34,548 nucleotides of DNA, taken from contig JNEM01008199.1 of the NCBI GenBank assembly GCA_000697335.1, forward strand, positions 1 to 34,548, written 5' to 3'. Both the position numbers and the translations under genes were made by a program. The DNA comes from Conidiobolus incongruus B7586 (Eukaryota; Entomophthoromycota; Entomophthoromycetes; Entomophthorales; Conidiobolaceae). How positions within the stretch are numbered: the stretch's first letter is position 1; each line of letters begins with the position of its first letter. Under the pieces are notes generated by a model. The model saw only the letters and a program-made list of their open reading frames with translations, made no database searches and was not told the DNA's origin. This document shows positions 1-10,846 of this stretch, piece after piece.

Positions 1-1981
1 ATATTATTAAAATATTTTTATAATTAATATAATAATTAAGTTAACATATTCATTATAATTTTATCATTAATATTGATATTTATATATATTATTATATATT
101 ATATAAGGAAACAAAAATAAAAATTTTTTTATCTCAAATTAAATCCAAATTAAAATTTATTCATTTAGTTATAGATTATTAAATAATATAAATGAATACA
201 TAAAATTCTATAATATATATTTTTAATTTCTAAATAACACTGAAATTTTAAAGATTTGGACTTTTATCTATTTCTTTATTAGTTAAAATTTTACTTCAAT
301 ATGATATACTAAATATACTGCTTTAATTATTGTTCAGATTTTTTATTCATGAATTTAATGATATGATTGAAAATTCATTGAATGTAATAATATAACAAAT
401 TAATTTTACACTTTTTAAAAAAAATTGGATATCAAAGAGCAGGGTGAATTCAAACAAGTTAACTTTTCTCATTAATAATTGTTTTTAATTAATGATGATT
501 TATGTTGACAGTCGAGAAAATATTTTAGCTGTCAATTTCTAATTGAATGATTTAATTAAAATTAATGATTCGATCAGTACTGGAAAATAACTAAGAAACT
601 CAAGATATTTATCAAGTCTTTTTGGGAATTAAATATTACTATACCAATTTTCCACAAAAAAGATTAGTGTTAATAATAATTAAGAAATTATTAAAATATT
701 ATTTTTATTATATCATTTAAAATATTTATTGATTATGATTTATATTGAAAATATGAAAAGTAAATAATATAATTTCCAAATATTTCAAGTATATTGAAAT
801 CATGATTAAAATTAATTTTCCAGTATAATTATAATAGATTTATTATTGTAAAATAAAAAGAGTAAAAGATTATTATTTCCCGTATAACTGGAACATAATT
901 AAAAATAAAAATATTACTTAGTTGAGTATCTCAAATCTCTAAATATCCAATAATAAAAACGAATGCTAATTCATAACTTGCACACTTAATTTCCAAAGTT
1001 AGCAAAAATATTATGTGTAGAATCATGAGATCAATATTCTATAACAAATCATAACAATAAAACAATCCTAGTGATTTGGACGGTAAAAGTAATTTAACAT
1101 TTTATTAGTCCCAAATATCCATTATTCTAACGAATTCAACAGGTATTCAGCAGGGTTTCCATTTTTATTAATCAAGGTCCGAGGTTATTTTTTGCTTAAA
1201 CTATGATTAATCCCTGATTTAATGAATACGTAATTGAATATTCAAGAAAATTCCTGGTTGCTTTTATTATATGCTAGATTTGAAAAGCTGAAATATAAAA
1301 CAATTAATTAAATGCTATATCGACTCAAACAATGGGCTAAAATAACTCAATATTATCTTATCAAGAAATATATCTGCTAATTATATAACAAAATATTATT
1401 TCCAGTTATTTTTACCAAGTGAATAATTCTTAATTATATTTAACATACCAAGAAATATTATTATTAATCATATCAATGAAAATGCTAAACACAAAACAAT
1501 TCATATTAGATATCATATATTCAATACATGAACTCAATTTTAGAGTCATGATTTGATTTTATATAATTTTTCAATCTTTATATTATACAAAAAAGATTTC
1601 TAAGGAACAAATACAATTCAACAATATTGAATTTAAATAGTTATTAAATTAATTCTAAATCATCATCAAATTTGTGTCATTTTAATTTTTGCTCAACTCC
1701 TTAATTAAAAATTATTAATGAAGAATAAATATAAACTCAATTTATGTTTCAAAGCAAAATTTTTGGTTCAGGCTTCTTCTATATTCAAAAGTACATTTAA
1801 AATTGATCAATAAATGTGAAAAGATTAGGAATTGATTGGCTAGGAGCAATCCCTTGAAAATGAATTCATTGAAAAAATGTCATGAGAATATTGTTATCAG
1901 TGTTAACAACACTTTAACAAGTTTTTCAATTATTCAAATAAGATTGGAATATTAACAAGTAGATTATTTATGTAATTTAAA
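1..1981. other. AT-rich intergenic region upstream of receptor 1
   Basis: No gene is supported on either strand. The sequence is A/T tracts with frequent stops in all frames. A slightly less AT-rich patch lies around 1080-1260, but I see no splice-compatible open frame or recognisable motif in it. A short dyad (TTGACAG ... CTGTCAA) lies at about 504-535. The last few hundred bases must hold the promoter of the receptor that starts at 2059, but no clear TATA box is visible. Confidence 0.6.
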
Positions 1982-2062
1982 ATGGATAATTTTAGAAATA
2001 TAAATACGTCAAATAGGCCTTCTTGGTCTGCCGAGATAACAATGCAATTTTTAGGCTTATGA
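1982..2062 (+). promoter_or_regulatory. uORF overlapping the start of receptor 1
   Basis: An ATG at 1982 opens a 26-codon reading frame that ends with TGA at 2060-2062. This stop overlaps the receptor ATG (2059-2061) as ATGA. The uORF is in a different frame from the receptor, so it is not an N-terminal extension unless an indel is present. Its peptide begins MDNFRNINTS. ATGA overlaps are known from termination-reinitiation systems; whether this uORF is translated is inference. The minus-strand paralogue at 5414 has a similarly placed uORF, which supports a real regulatory arrangement. Confidence 0.5.
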
Positions 2063-3176
2063 GCAACACCAATTCCGATTGGTACTATACGGTCGCGACT
2101 AATGTCACGGCTCCGTTTGGTTTAATCGCTGCTCTCTCCGTTTTTCTCGGGTTCATTTTAGCATACTCTATTGATCATAGGCTAGTAGATCGTCTGTCTT
2201 TAAGGCTAATGTTTGTTGTTGCTATTTCTGATGTATTTAATCATGTTTCTGCTCTGATTGTAGCTAATTTAAAATCTATCGATGATCACTGTACTCTCTT
2301 GTCTTATATTTCGTTGACTTGTTTTACTTTATATTCTTTGACAAATATTACAGTTGCTTACATATTGCAGTGTGTAATTTTACAAAGGAAACATACGCAT
2401 AGAGGATTGGAAAAATATATTTGGGTAGTTGTTATTGGGATTACTATAGTAATTACTCTGATAATGAAATGGAATAATGTTTTGGGGAATTCAGAAAGTG
2501 ATGGTGGTTGTTATTTGATTGATTTTGATGATAAGAAATCTGTAATATTACTATTTTGCCTCTTTCATTCTTTACAAATATTCTGTATTGTATACTGTAC
2601 CTTTATCGTGATATTTATACATTTAAAATTGAATCAAAGGCTTCAAAGCGTTTTACAGATGTTTGATGAAAATACTCAACAAGATAAAGATCTAGCTGAT
2701 CAGGTTCAAAGATTCATCAGATCAAGTCTCTTATTTCCTATTGCTCCTTTTTTCACACTTCCAGGAACCCTCGCGGTATCCTTCTGGAACTCTACACATG
2801 ATTCCAACACAATTCCCGACTCTTTTGTAGTTTGGAAGTATGGTACTCAGGGGCTCTGTGGTGTATTTACTTGCATCGCTTTTGTGTTTGATCCATCTTT
2901 CCAAAATATTGTTAAAATTGCCAGATATCGTCTATTAAGATATTTCAAAGGTAATATAAACAAACTAATATATTACACATCTTGATATCAATGAATTCAT
3001 GTTTAGGTCATGTTGAACGTCCCATAACTATGTCTCATGATCTCTTCATCCTTCCCAATAATCCCCCTCTCTCGACGAATTTGACAATGGGAATTATGAT
3101 GCCAGATCCTGTCTATTGCTCGGATCCTAACGGTAGAAGACCTTCCTTTTTGAGAAAAGTCTCAGATTTGATGTAA
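2059..3176 (+). CDS. seven-transmembrane receptor-like protein (GPCR 1)
   Basis: Two exons, 2059-2950 and 3007-3176, encode 353 residues. The 56-nt intron (GTAATA..TTTAG, with an ACTAAT branch-like site) is in phase 1 within a Gly codon. The open frame extends a few codons upstream without an ATG, so the first ATG (2059) is taken as the start. Hydrophobic segments lie at about 19-38, 47-70, 80-107, 120-137, 161-189, 219-243 and 261-279, giving a 7-TM fold. Cys78 at the start of TM3 and Cys151 in the second outer loop form the usual GPCR disulfide pair. N-glycosylation sequons occur near the N-terminus (NVT at 15-17). TM7 ends in FDPSF where rhodopsin-like receptors have NPxxY. The cytosolic tail carries a basophilic kinase-type RRPS motif. 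The ligand is unknown. The minus-strand gene at 4313-5414 is a paralogue with the same intron and the shared core HLKL..TQxD..LFPIAP. A plasma-membrane signalling receptor is likely; coupling to G proteins is inferred. Confidence 0.75.
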
Positions 3177-4312
3177 ATTTATCTATATTTATATATTATA
3201 ACTACTATATTCCTTAACACATTGAAACTGCATACTAATTAATTAATTAATATTATTTATTAATCATCATTATAATAAAAATCCAAGCTTTGAATTAATT
3301 ACCCAAGAATCCTCTCTTCACCAAATCCCTAGGCTTATTATACAAAAATTCAGATTATTGATGCTGATACCTTTTCCTAAGCCATGTTAATACAATCATT
3401 TTCCAGTTACCAGTTTCTCAGTTTTAGTTCAAATAAGATTTGACTGTCCCATAAGTCATTTATCCCAAATATATTTATTTTCAGGTGAGCTGTTAATTTT
3501 TGGCTTAATTATAAGTTCTTTTTTCACTTTAAAATATTTAATCACTCTTTTCAAACTTGCAATTTTATAAAAGATTTGATATTTGTTGTCCATATTTAGG
3601 TTTTCAAATATTAATGATTTCTCAGTTAATTTAAAAATAAATAAATAAATAAATTATAATAAAAATATGATTATTAAATATTAAATCATTTATCTCAAAA
3701 ATTATTATTTAATGTTCACCAGATGATATCATATAAATTTTATAATACCATTTTTGTTTCTTTCTCTTTTTTTCAGATAACTTTAAGATATCAAATAAGG
3801 AAAATAACCTCTTATAAATTTTTTCAAATATTTTCTAATCAATTAAAATCCTCATTTATAAATTACAATTATGTTCTCATTAGGTCAGGAAAGTTGATAT
3901 ATGCTATATGACTTGTGATTAGTTGTTGATATTAATCAACATTGATGATTTTGGTCATATGAATTAAATATTAAAGTAAAGAGATTATATAATTACATTT
4001 TGCTGTAATATTTTAAATAAATTTTAATTAATATATTACTCAATACAAGATGGTAATAGAGATAATAGTGGCATTGGCAAAAATTTAAAAAAAGGAGTTA
4101 TGTTACCTTTCAAATAAAAACTGGTGTCAAATTAAAATGGTTTAGAAATTAATCAACCAATTTATCAAAAATAAAAATTTTTTAAAAAATTATTAAGAAT
4201 AATTTTTTGAGTTTATTATTGATTCCTGTCAATATTAAAATTTTGATAGATATCACTAAATGAAATTATTACAATAATAATATACTATATTACAATAAAT
4301 AAGATATTTTGG
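3177..4312. other. intergenic region between the 3' ends of the two receptors
   Basis: This is the shared downstream region of two convergent genes. It is AT-rich with poly-T and poly-A runs suitable for transcript ends. A 62-codon open frame at 3723-3911 is made only of AT-biased codons, has no recognisable motif, and is not accepted as a gene. No RNA gene or repeat is seen. Confidence 0.55.
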
Positions 4313-5414
4313 TTAAATTTCCAATTGATTCATTGGCAATTGAGAGGAGAAAGTATCTTTGGAACGGACCGTTACTTGGTTACTCTCCTCGTCGTTCCCG
4401 TCTTCTGAATCAGCTCGATTGATGTCAAAGTTCCAATTGGGATCAATGGACACTGATGAATCATCAAAATCTATATAATAAAATTAATATCAATTTAATT
4501 ATATAACCTATGTAATTGATATTACCATCTCTTCGATTAATTAGAGTGTAGAATAACAATTTTAATCCTTTTCTAAAGTTGAAATCAAAAAGCAATGCCA
4601 TTAAAGTAAATACACCACAAAATCCATTAATACCACTACGTACAATGTCATAATATCTATCAACAGTCATGTTTAAATAGTTAGTCAGGATCAGCTGGAT
4701 AAAGCTCATTGGTAAAATAATAATGGGCGCTATTGGAAATAGGATAGTAGTTTTTACAATTTTTTTGATGCGCTGACTGAGTTCCATATCGTGCTGGGTG
4801 TCCTGGTTGAAATAGTTGAAAATTCCTTTCATTTTGATGTAGAGTTTTAAGTGGATTAGTATCACTGTTAATAGACAGAAGAATATACAGAACGCTTGGA
4901 TTATACCGTCTATTATCCATAAGGCCAACTGTGTGTCGTTGGATGTAGGTGCTACTAAATAGTATTTGTTCCCCACAACTACTCCAATCATATTGAAAAA
5001 ATATAGAATAAGTACACTGACGATGGTCAATAATATAGACATGCCAATTAATACTATTTCTTGATAAAAATTCGCCCTTCTCCCAAATATTATCACACTT
5101 TGGAGTAAATAACATACCGATATATTAGTGAAGATATAGAGATGTTTTGAAAATTGTTGAAGAATAGCTATAGTCATAGCATACTTAGGATGAAGCATGA
5201 GATCAAAGTAAAAAATGCCACTGATATGATTCATTGTATCTGCTAAAGAGATAAAGAAAATAAGCCGTATTGGCATTCTGTTGACATATTTGGGGCATTT
5301 TATATATACACTTGTCAATAAGATCACACATATGAGAGAACAAGTAAGGCCGATGGATGCTGTCACATCCATGACCACCTTTTGAATAAAATATTTTTCG
5401 GTTTCTGTAGGCAT
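4313..5414 (-). CDS. seven-transmembrane receptor-like protein (GPCR 2, paralogue)
   Basis: Two minus-strand exons, 5414-4526 and 4470-4313, encode 348 residues. The 55-nt intron (4525-4471) is at the same place and phase as in the plus-strand receptor, after an Arg/Lys-rich stretch and inside a Gly/Asp codon. Hydrophobic segments lie at about 18-38, 50-70, 80-110, 118-142, 164-189, 219-245 and 259-279. The shared cytosolic-loop core is HLKL, then TQHDMELSQRI, then ILFPIAP. Unlike GPCR 1, the TM3/outer-loop cysteine pair is missing: positions 78 and 151 are both Tyr. The second exon gives an acidic Ser/Asp/Glu-rich tail unrelated to that of GPCR 1. The promoter has a TATA box at 5472-5482 and a five-codon uORF. 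The paralogues are tail to tail, consistent with an inverted local duplication. Ligand unknown. Confidence 0.75.
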
Positions 5415-5415
5415 A

Positions 5416-5433
5416 TTAACTAGGATGAGCCAT
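5416..5433 (-). promoter_or_regulatory. five-codon uORF abutting the start of receptor 2
   Basis: On the minus strand an ATG at 5433 reads Met-Ala-His-Pro-Ser and stops with TAA at 5418-5416. A single T separates this stop from the receptor ATG at 5414. The placement mirrors the ATGA overlap in front of the plus-strand paralogue. A role in limiting or coupling translation is inferred. Confidence 0.45.
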
Positions 5434-5471
5434 TGGAAAGGGTTAAACTCTATTTTCTTGCAACAGGTGCC

Positions 5472-5482
5472 TTATTTATATA
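5472..5482 (-). promoter_or_regulatory. TATA box of receptor 2
   Basis: On the minus strand the sequence reads TATATAAATAA about 60 nt upstream of the receptor ATG (5414) and about 40 nt upstream of the uORF ATG. This matches a TATA consensus. The transcription start itself cannot be read from sequence. Confidence 0.5.
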
Positions 5483-8400
5483 CCAAGCTTAATTCATTTC
5501 ATGTAAATAATGGATTTCAGTCTATTGGGTGAAATATTAATTGATGTTTCATTAGAAAGTCAAGAGTTGGCTAATTTAGGAAATTGTTAAAAGGTTTCAA
5601 TTACAGCCCAATCAATTTCTTAAACGCTTTAATATTCTCACTTGGCTTTCATTAAATTTTATTTTTAAAATGTGTTCTATAGATAGAATTTCTAATATGA
5701 TTATGTAATTGATCACTTACTCTTGTTGAATTGGCTATAATACCTTGAAATAGTATATCAATCTAGTGAGTTGATAAACATGATACAACCATAACCACGT
5801 TGTTTTAACCTACTTAAATCACAATATTTTAAATATTTAAGAATTTCATCAAATTAAATTTTGATACGATAAAATCAAAATATCAATTTATGCACTTAAA
5901 TTAAGAGAAGGTGCACAATTAACCCAATTATGGCGACTGATTGGCTGAATTGGAGGGTTTCAATTCATTTTATTGGTGTACAAAATTCGGACGAATTTTG
6001 AACAAGGCACCTGGAATTACCAGCAGTTTTATCTAGTCCTAAATAAATTTTTTGGATCTTGGTAAAGTATATTGCCACAATTATTATTTATAGATCTAAT
6101 TCCTTTCCACTGAATAATATTATTATTTTGTTTATCCATTATATATTAGTTAGTAATAAATTTTAAAAATTTTTATTCAAATTATTTATTTTTTTTATTT
6201 TTTTGGTCTTAAATAGGAAAAACGGGATATCCACCAATTAACAATTAATCAATCTTTATATCATTTTTTGTAAATTAATTGATTATGATGAAATTAAAAT
6301 TTTGCAAAAAAATTTTTGCCATTAGCTGTAAAAAATTTATCTATTTAACTATATTCAAATAATTATTAACTTTATAAACCTTGAGAATATAGCTCTGAAT
6401 CAATAATTAAATCATAATAAATTTATTTAATCTAATAAAAAGAGTAAAATATATAGATATTATTGATAAAATTTATTTAATTAATATGCCTTTTAGCCCA
6501 ATGAAAACAATAAATTACCTCAGTAATTAATTAATTCACATTAAATATAAATCAATTTTTAAAACACTTCTTAAATTTAATCACAAATAAACTAATAATT
6601 ATTTAAATTATTTATAGTGTATAATGAGGGAAATATCATTATTACCTAATTAGATCTGTTCAATGCATATAGTAATAACCTATCATTTCAAAGTAATTTT
6701 CATTATTCAAATCCAATTCTTTTATCCATTGTTATTAATACTTCATCATTTCATTGTTAATACAATTATAATCAATCAATGATATTTTTATTTATTATAG
6801 TTAATTGAAGACTATGGTTGTGTTATTATGATTTTATAGACTGATTTTAATAGTATTATTAATTCAAGTCATTTATAGTTGTATAACCATTTTCGATCAA
6901 AGCTATTAATCTGACTATAATAACTAATATAATACTAATATTCGATTGGAGAATAAAGTATCAAATATATTATAAAGCGACATAATTCAAGCCCATTAAT
7001 TTAATAATATCATTAGGTACTCAGTAACAATGAATTTAAAATATACTGAGAAGCCTGTGTTGATGTTAAAATTTTGAAAAACCAGCATAATTAATCTGCA
7101 ATACTTTTCATTGTTTATAGTGGATATCAGTAACAATCATGCTAATGGTATTCATTGATTATACTGTTGAAAAATACCTGTATGTCGTTGTAATTTGTTT
7201 ACTTGACAATATGATTACATCCTTAAATCTTTAAAGAATTAATATTTTTTTATCAATTATGAAACCGAGTTCATCATAATGTTCATTGTTAAGAAAATAA
7301 ATTTTGAGATGTAGAATTTAAAATGATTTAACTAATTATCTGCAAAAATATTTTCCAATTTTAAAATTTTTCTTTTTTTATTAATTTTTTGATTTGTAAT
7401 AAATTAAGAATAATAGAATAGAATCGATATATAATTAATATCATTAGATAGCATTGCTTATAATTAAGAATTGATAATGACCACAGCTATCGTAATTTGG
7501 CTAATATTTTATATTAGTTTTGATTTTTATAGGACATCAATCCTCTAACTTGGATAATTTTTTACAAAATTAGTTATTAATTTAACTAATTAATAGTATG
7601 ATATCATGGTTAGAATCACAATGTGGACGTCAAGTTTAATTTTGAATTAAAATTATTGAGGTGAATAGGTTTTTATTTAGATATGCATTTTTATTTAATG
7701 ATATTGTTATTAAAATCAACAGTTTAAACTTGATTGATTTCCGCTGAATATAAATATTAGCAATTAACTATTTTTTATGTTTATTACTGTTTTGAAATTT
7801 TAGATAATTTAGCTGGATAACTAACTTTAAAGAAATAAGGGTTAATATAAATTTAAGACCGTTTGTACGAATCAAAGACAAGTTGATGATTTGTCTTCGG
7901 AATTCAATCCGTTGCTAAAGTCAAGAAGTTAATTAATTAAACAAATTAAAATAATAGGCATTTTTTAAATTTAAAGATGGCAATGATAAAAGTATTTAAA
8001 TAAATTAAATTATTTTTATATTTGAATATATAACTCCGGAATTTTAACTCAACGCTCTTAATAGATATTAGAGGCTTAAAAAACAAACAATCATTTTGAT
8101 TTATATCTAAGGTTACGTTGATGTAATTAAATTTATTTTGATAAACAAACTATATAACTAGCATTTAACTTATTATAGCTCTTCAATAGTACTTAATGCC
8201 ATTTAACAACGATATAATGGTATTTTAAACTCACATTACAATATTATTGTAAACTCGCATTTTGTCAATTTAATCTTCGTTTCTTAAGTTGATGAACTAT
8301 TCCCCATCGCTATTATATCCATTCGATCTTTTATCAAAAACGAGATTAACTTTTATAGATTTATAAAGTAGTAAAAAAGATAGTGAATTTCATTTTAAAA

Positions 8401-9977
8401 TGCTATGATCATCATATCAAAGTAATAAAATAAGTTAATATAAAATGACTAATAATTATGCTTTAATCATTATAAATTTGATTAAAAATGCCTCAAATTT
8501 ATAAACTAATATAATTAATCAATATCTTTATGACCTGTTAACAAAACGTGGAAATTATGATTAAATTAAATAAATTATGTCGGATATGCTACCATTACAT
8601 ATTTTGATTCAATTTTTTTAGAATAATTTTTAAAAATTTGATCTAAAGATAAAAAAATTTAATTAATTTTAAATTAATGTTGATTTTTAGCCAATAAAAA
8701 ATTGGTTGCAATTTTAATGTATATTATTAATTATCAATAATGATTTGATGGTTTTCAATTATTAAGATCTTATATTAATTTTTTGATTAATGATCATTAT
8801 CAGATCTAATCATAGAGAAACATATTATACAGATGATACTATCTCAAATAATATTATCTCGTGATATTGATTTCGTAAATTCAAATTATTATATTCAAGT
8901 GCTCACACTTTTACCGATGAGAAAATTGAAAAATTATTAATGAGCAAAAACATTGTGTTAATTTTAATAATGAATTTTGTTTGACTAGTGATCAACATGA
9001 TTCAAGGTAATTTTCATTTATTATTGATTAAAAAATAGCTGAATTAAATTTCACATTATGATATACGTTATAAGTTATTAACACTAATATAACAATTTCT
9101 CAGCTATTTGAACTGGTAACAATATAAAAAAACCCTCAAAGTCCATATTGAATAATTTTTTGTCAAATCAATAATTCATGAAATATATTATTTTGTAATT
9201 AAAGATAAATGATTGATATTTACATTTTGGTATAAGTATTTAATACTAATTGAATAAGCTGATAGCACTTGAGTTATATATCAAATATATCTTTATTCGG
9301 TAATTTAATAGATTTTTAATGCTATCACTAGCTTATATTAATATACTGATATTAATTGCTTTAACAGTATTGTTTAATTTAAAAAATCAACCTTATATAA
9401 CTTTCTTATGGAATCCAAAATTTGATATAATTAAGAATAAAAACAATGGTAATAGTATCAAATTGATAGCAAGATTTTAAATGATGTTTATTCATAAATA
9501 TATTGTAAATATTAAAAAAAAAGAGTGTTATTAGTCATTTTATCCATTGAATTAACAATTAACTTTATTGAAGAAATTCAATAGTGTCAGACTTGCACAT
9601 ACACAAGTTGTGTTATACAATAATTTTCAATAAATAATTAAATTTGGTGATAAATAGCTATATAATTACAAAAATTATATATTCTAATAAAGATATTATA
9701 TCGTTTTTGAAAAATTTTTATCTCGTGTATTATTTTTGTTTGAATTAATCATTCTCGACAATGGAAGTGGGATTGTATAACCATTAGGAATAAATTTAAT
9801 TATTCATATATAAATTGTTTAATAATCAAATCTATGTTTACAATAGCCCTCCCGTACACTAAACTATTTCTAATAACAAATCTAAAACAGAATTTAAATA
9901 TAAAATAAAATAATTAAATATATGATAACATATTATTAATAAATAAAAAATATATATATTAGTCTAATTGAATTAAT
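5483..9977. other. 4.5-kb AT-rich gene-poor region
   Basis: No credible coding frame, splice-connected exon series, rRNA or tRNA was found on either strand. The sequence is dominated by A/T runs. The only clear structure is a perfect 20-bp dyad at 5981-6000 (9-bp arms around GA). A 10-bp motif AAGGCACCTG at about 6005-6014 recurs inverted at about 5464-5473 in the GPCR 2 promoter. The rest appears featureless. Confidence 0.6.
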
Positions 9978-10414
9978 TTACTCGGATTTTTCAACACTGT
10001 TTAAAAAATCTTTAGCGGTACAGGTTTTATAAATTTTGGGAGTTCTATGAGAAACGTAAGGTGTTAACTAAAATTAAGGAAATTAATATTATAGTTTTAA
10101 TATTATAATTATAATTAATTTACTTCGCAATTTTCTAAATCGGGAACAACATAATGGCGGACCTTGTGTGGTTCGATAATATAACCACCTAAATAAATTT
10201 ATGAATAATTTTCCCAATATATAATATATTAAATAATACCTTTTCCGTTATGTCGACCGTGGGAACCAGTACCAGTACCTAATCAAAAACTAATTAATAA
10301 TTCGCCAACAAAATGATTGATTGTAATTTTACCCTTATAATATTGATGACCTCTCTTACGGATCATAGGTTCTCTGATAGCACCACGATATAAATTTCTA
10401 ATAACTCCCAACAT
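9978..10414 (-). CDS. MRPL27: mitochondrial large-subunit ribosomal protein mL41
   Basis: Four minus-strand exons (10414-10333, 10278-10240, 10188-10124, 10067-9978) join into a 91-residue basic protein. The introns are 54, 51 and 56 nt, all GT..AG, and the joined length is a multiple of three. The central block GGYIIEPHKVRHYVVPD followed by LTPYVS matches the conserved core of mL41 (yeast Mrpl27), where GGYVI..KVR.YV.PD and LKPYV recur. The upstream KGTG.GSHGRHNGKG loop fits the same family. The short basic N-terminus (MLGVIRNLYRGAI) is consistent with mitochondrial import. The protein is shorter than yeast Mrpl27, mainly at both ends. It belongs to the mitochondrial 60S-like subunit near the exit-tunnel side. 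It lies downstream of ULA1 in the same orientation, without apparent co-regulation. Confidence 0.75.
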
Positions 10415-10846
10415 TTTATTATTATGATTATTAAATTTGGATTAATTGTACAAAAATAATATATTTTTTGTTTTGAACTGGAGATTTAATATTTATATTA
10501 AATTCTTAATCCATAGAGTTGTGGGATTACTTTAGTTTTTTCATTTTACTTGATGAAGATATATGCAAAAAATAATTGTATATTAACCAACATATTCATT
10601 AAATATTTGGTTATAATTAATCTTTTAGCACGAAGTGTATATATATATATATATATATCATAATCACCATATATATTATACCAATTATTATATTATACTT
10701 TTTAATTATTAAATTTTTAATTAACTAGCAATAAACAATAAAAATTTCTTTCACATGTACAATTCTTTGAGAAAAATGAAATCAATAGATCCAAGTTCAA
10801 ATAATTTTGATAATAAATTAATAGTTTTATTATATAAAATTAATAT
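10415..10846. other. intergenic region between ULA1 and mL41
   Basis: This AT-rich spacer of 432 bp contains the mL41 promoter and the ULA1 3' end. It includes a TA dinucleotide tract at 10638-10658. No gene or RNA is seen. Confidence 0.6.
10638..10658. repeat. TA dinucleotide microsatellite
   Basis: About ten uninterrupted TA units lie between mL41 and ULA1. It is a simple low-complexity repeat and probably length-variable. Confidence 0.85.

Noticed and set aside
3723-3911. 62-codon open frame between the receptor genes
   Set aside because: Composition is AT-driven (Phe, Ile, Lys, Asn, Tyr), with no motif, signal or splice partner.
4681-5115. 144-codon minus-strand open frame inside receptor 2
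   Set aside because: It is an alternative frame of the receptor exon, whose own frame has clear TM segments and a paralogue.
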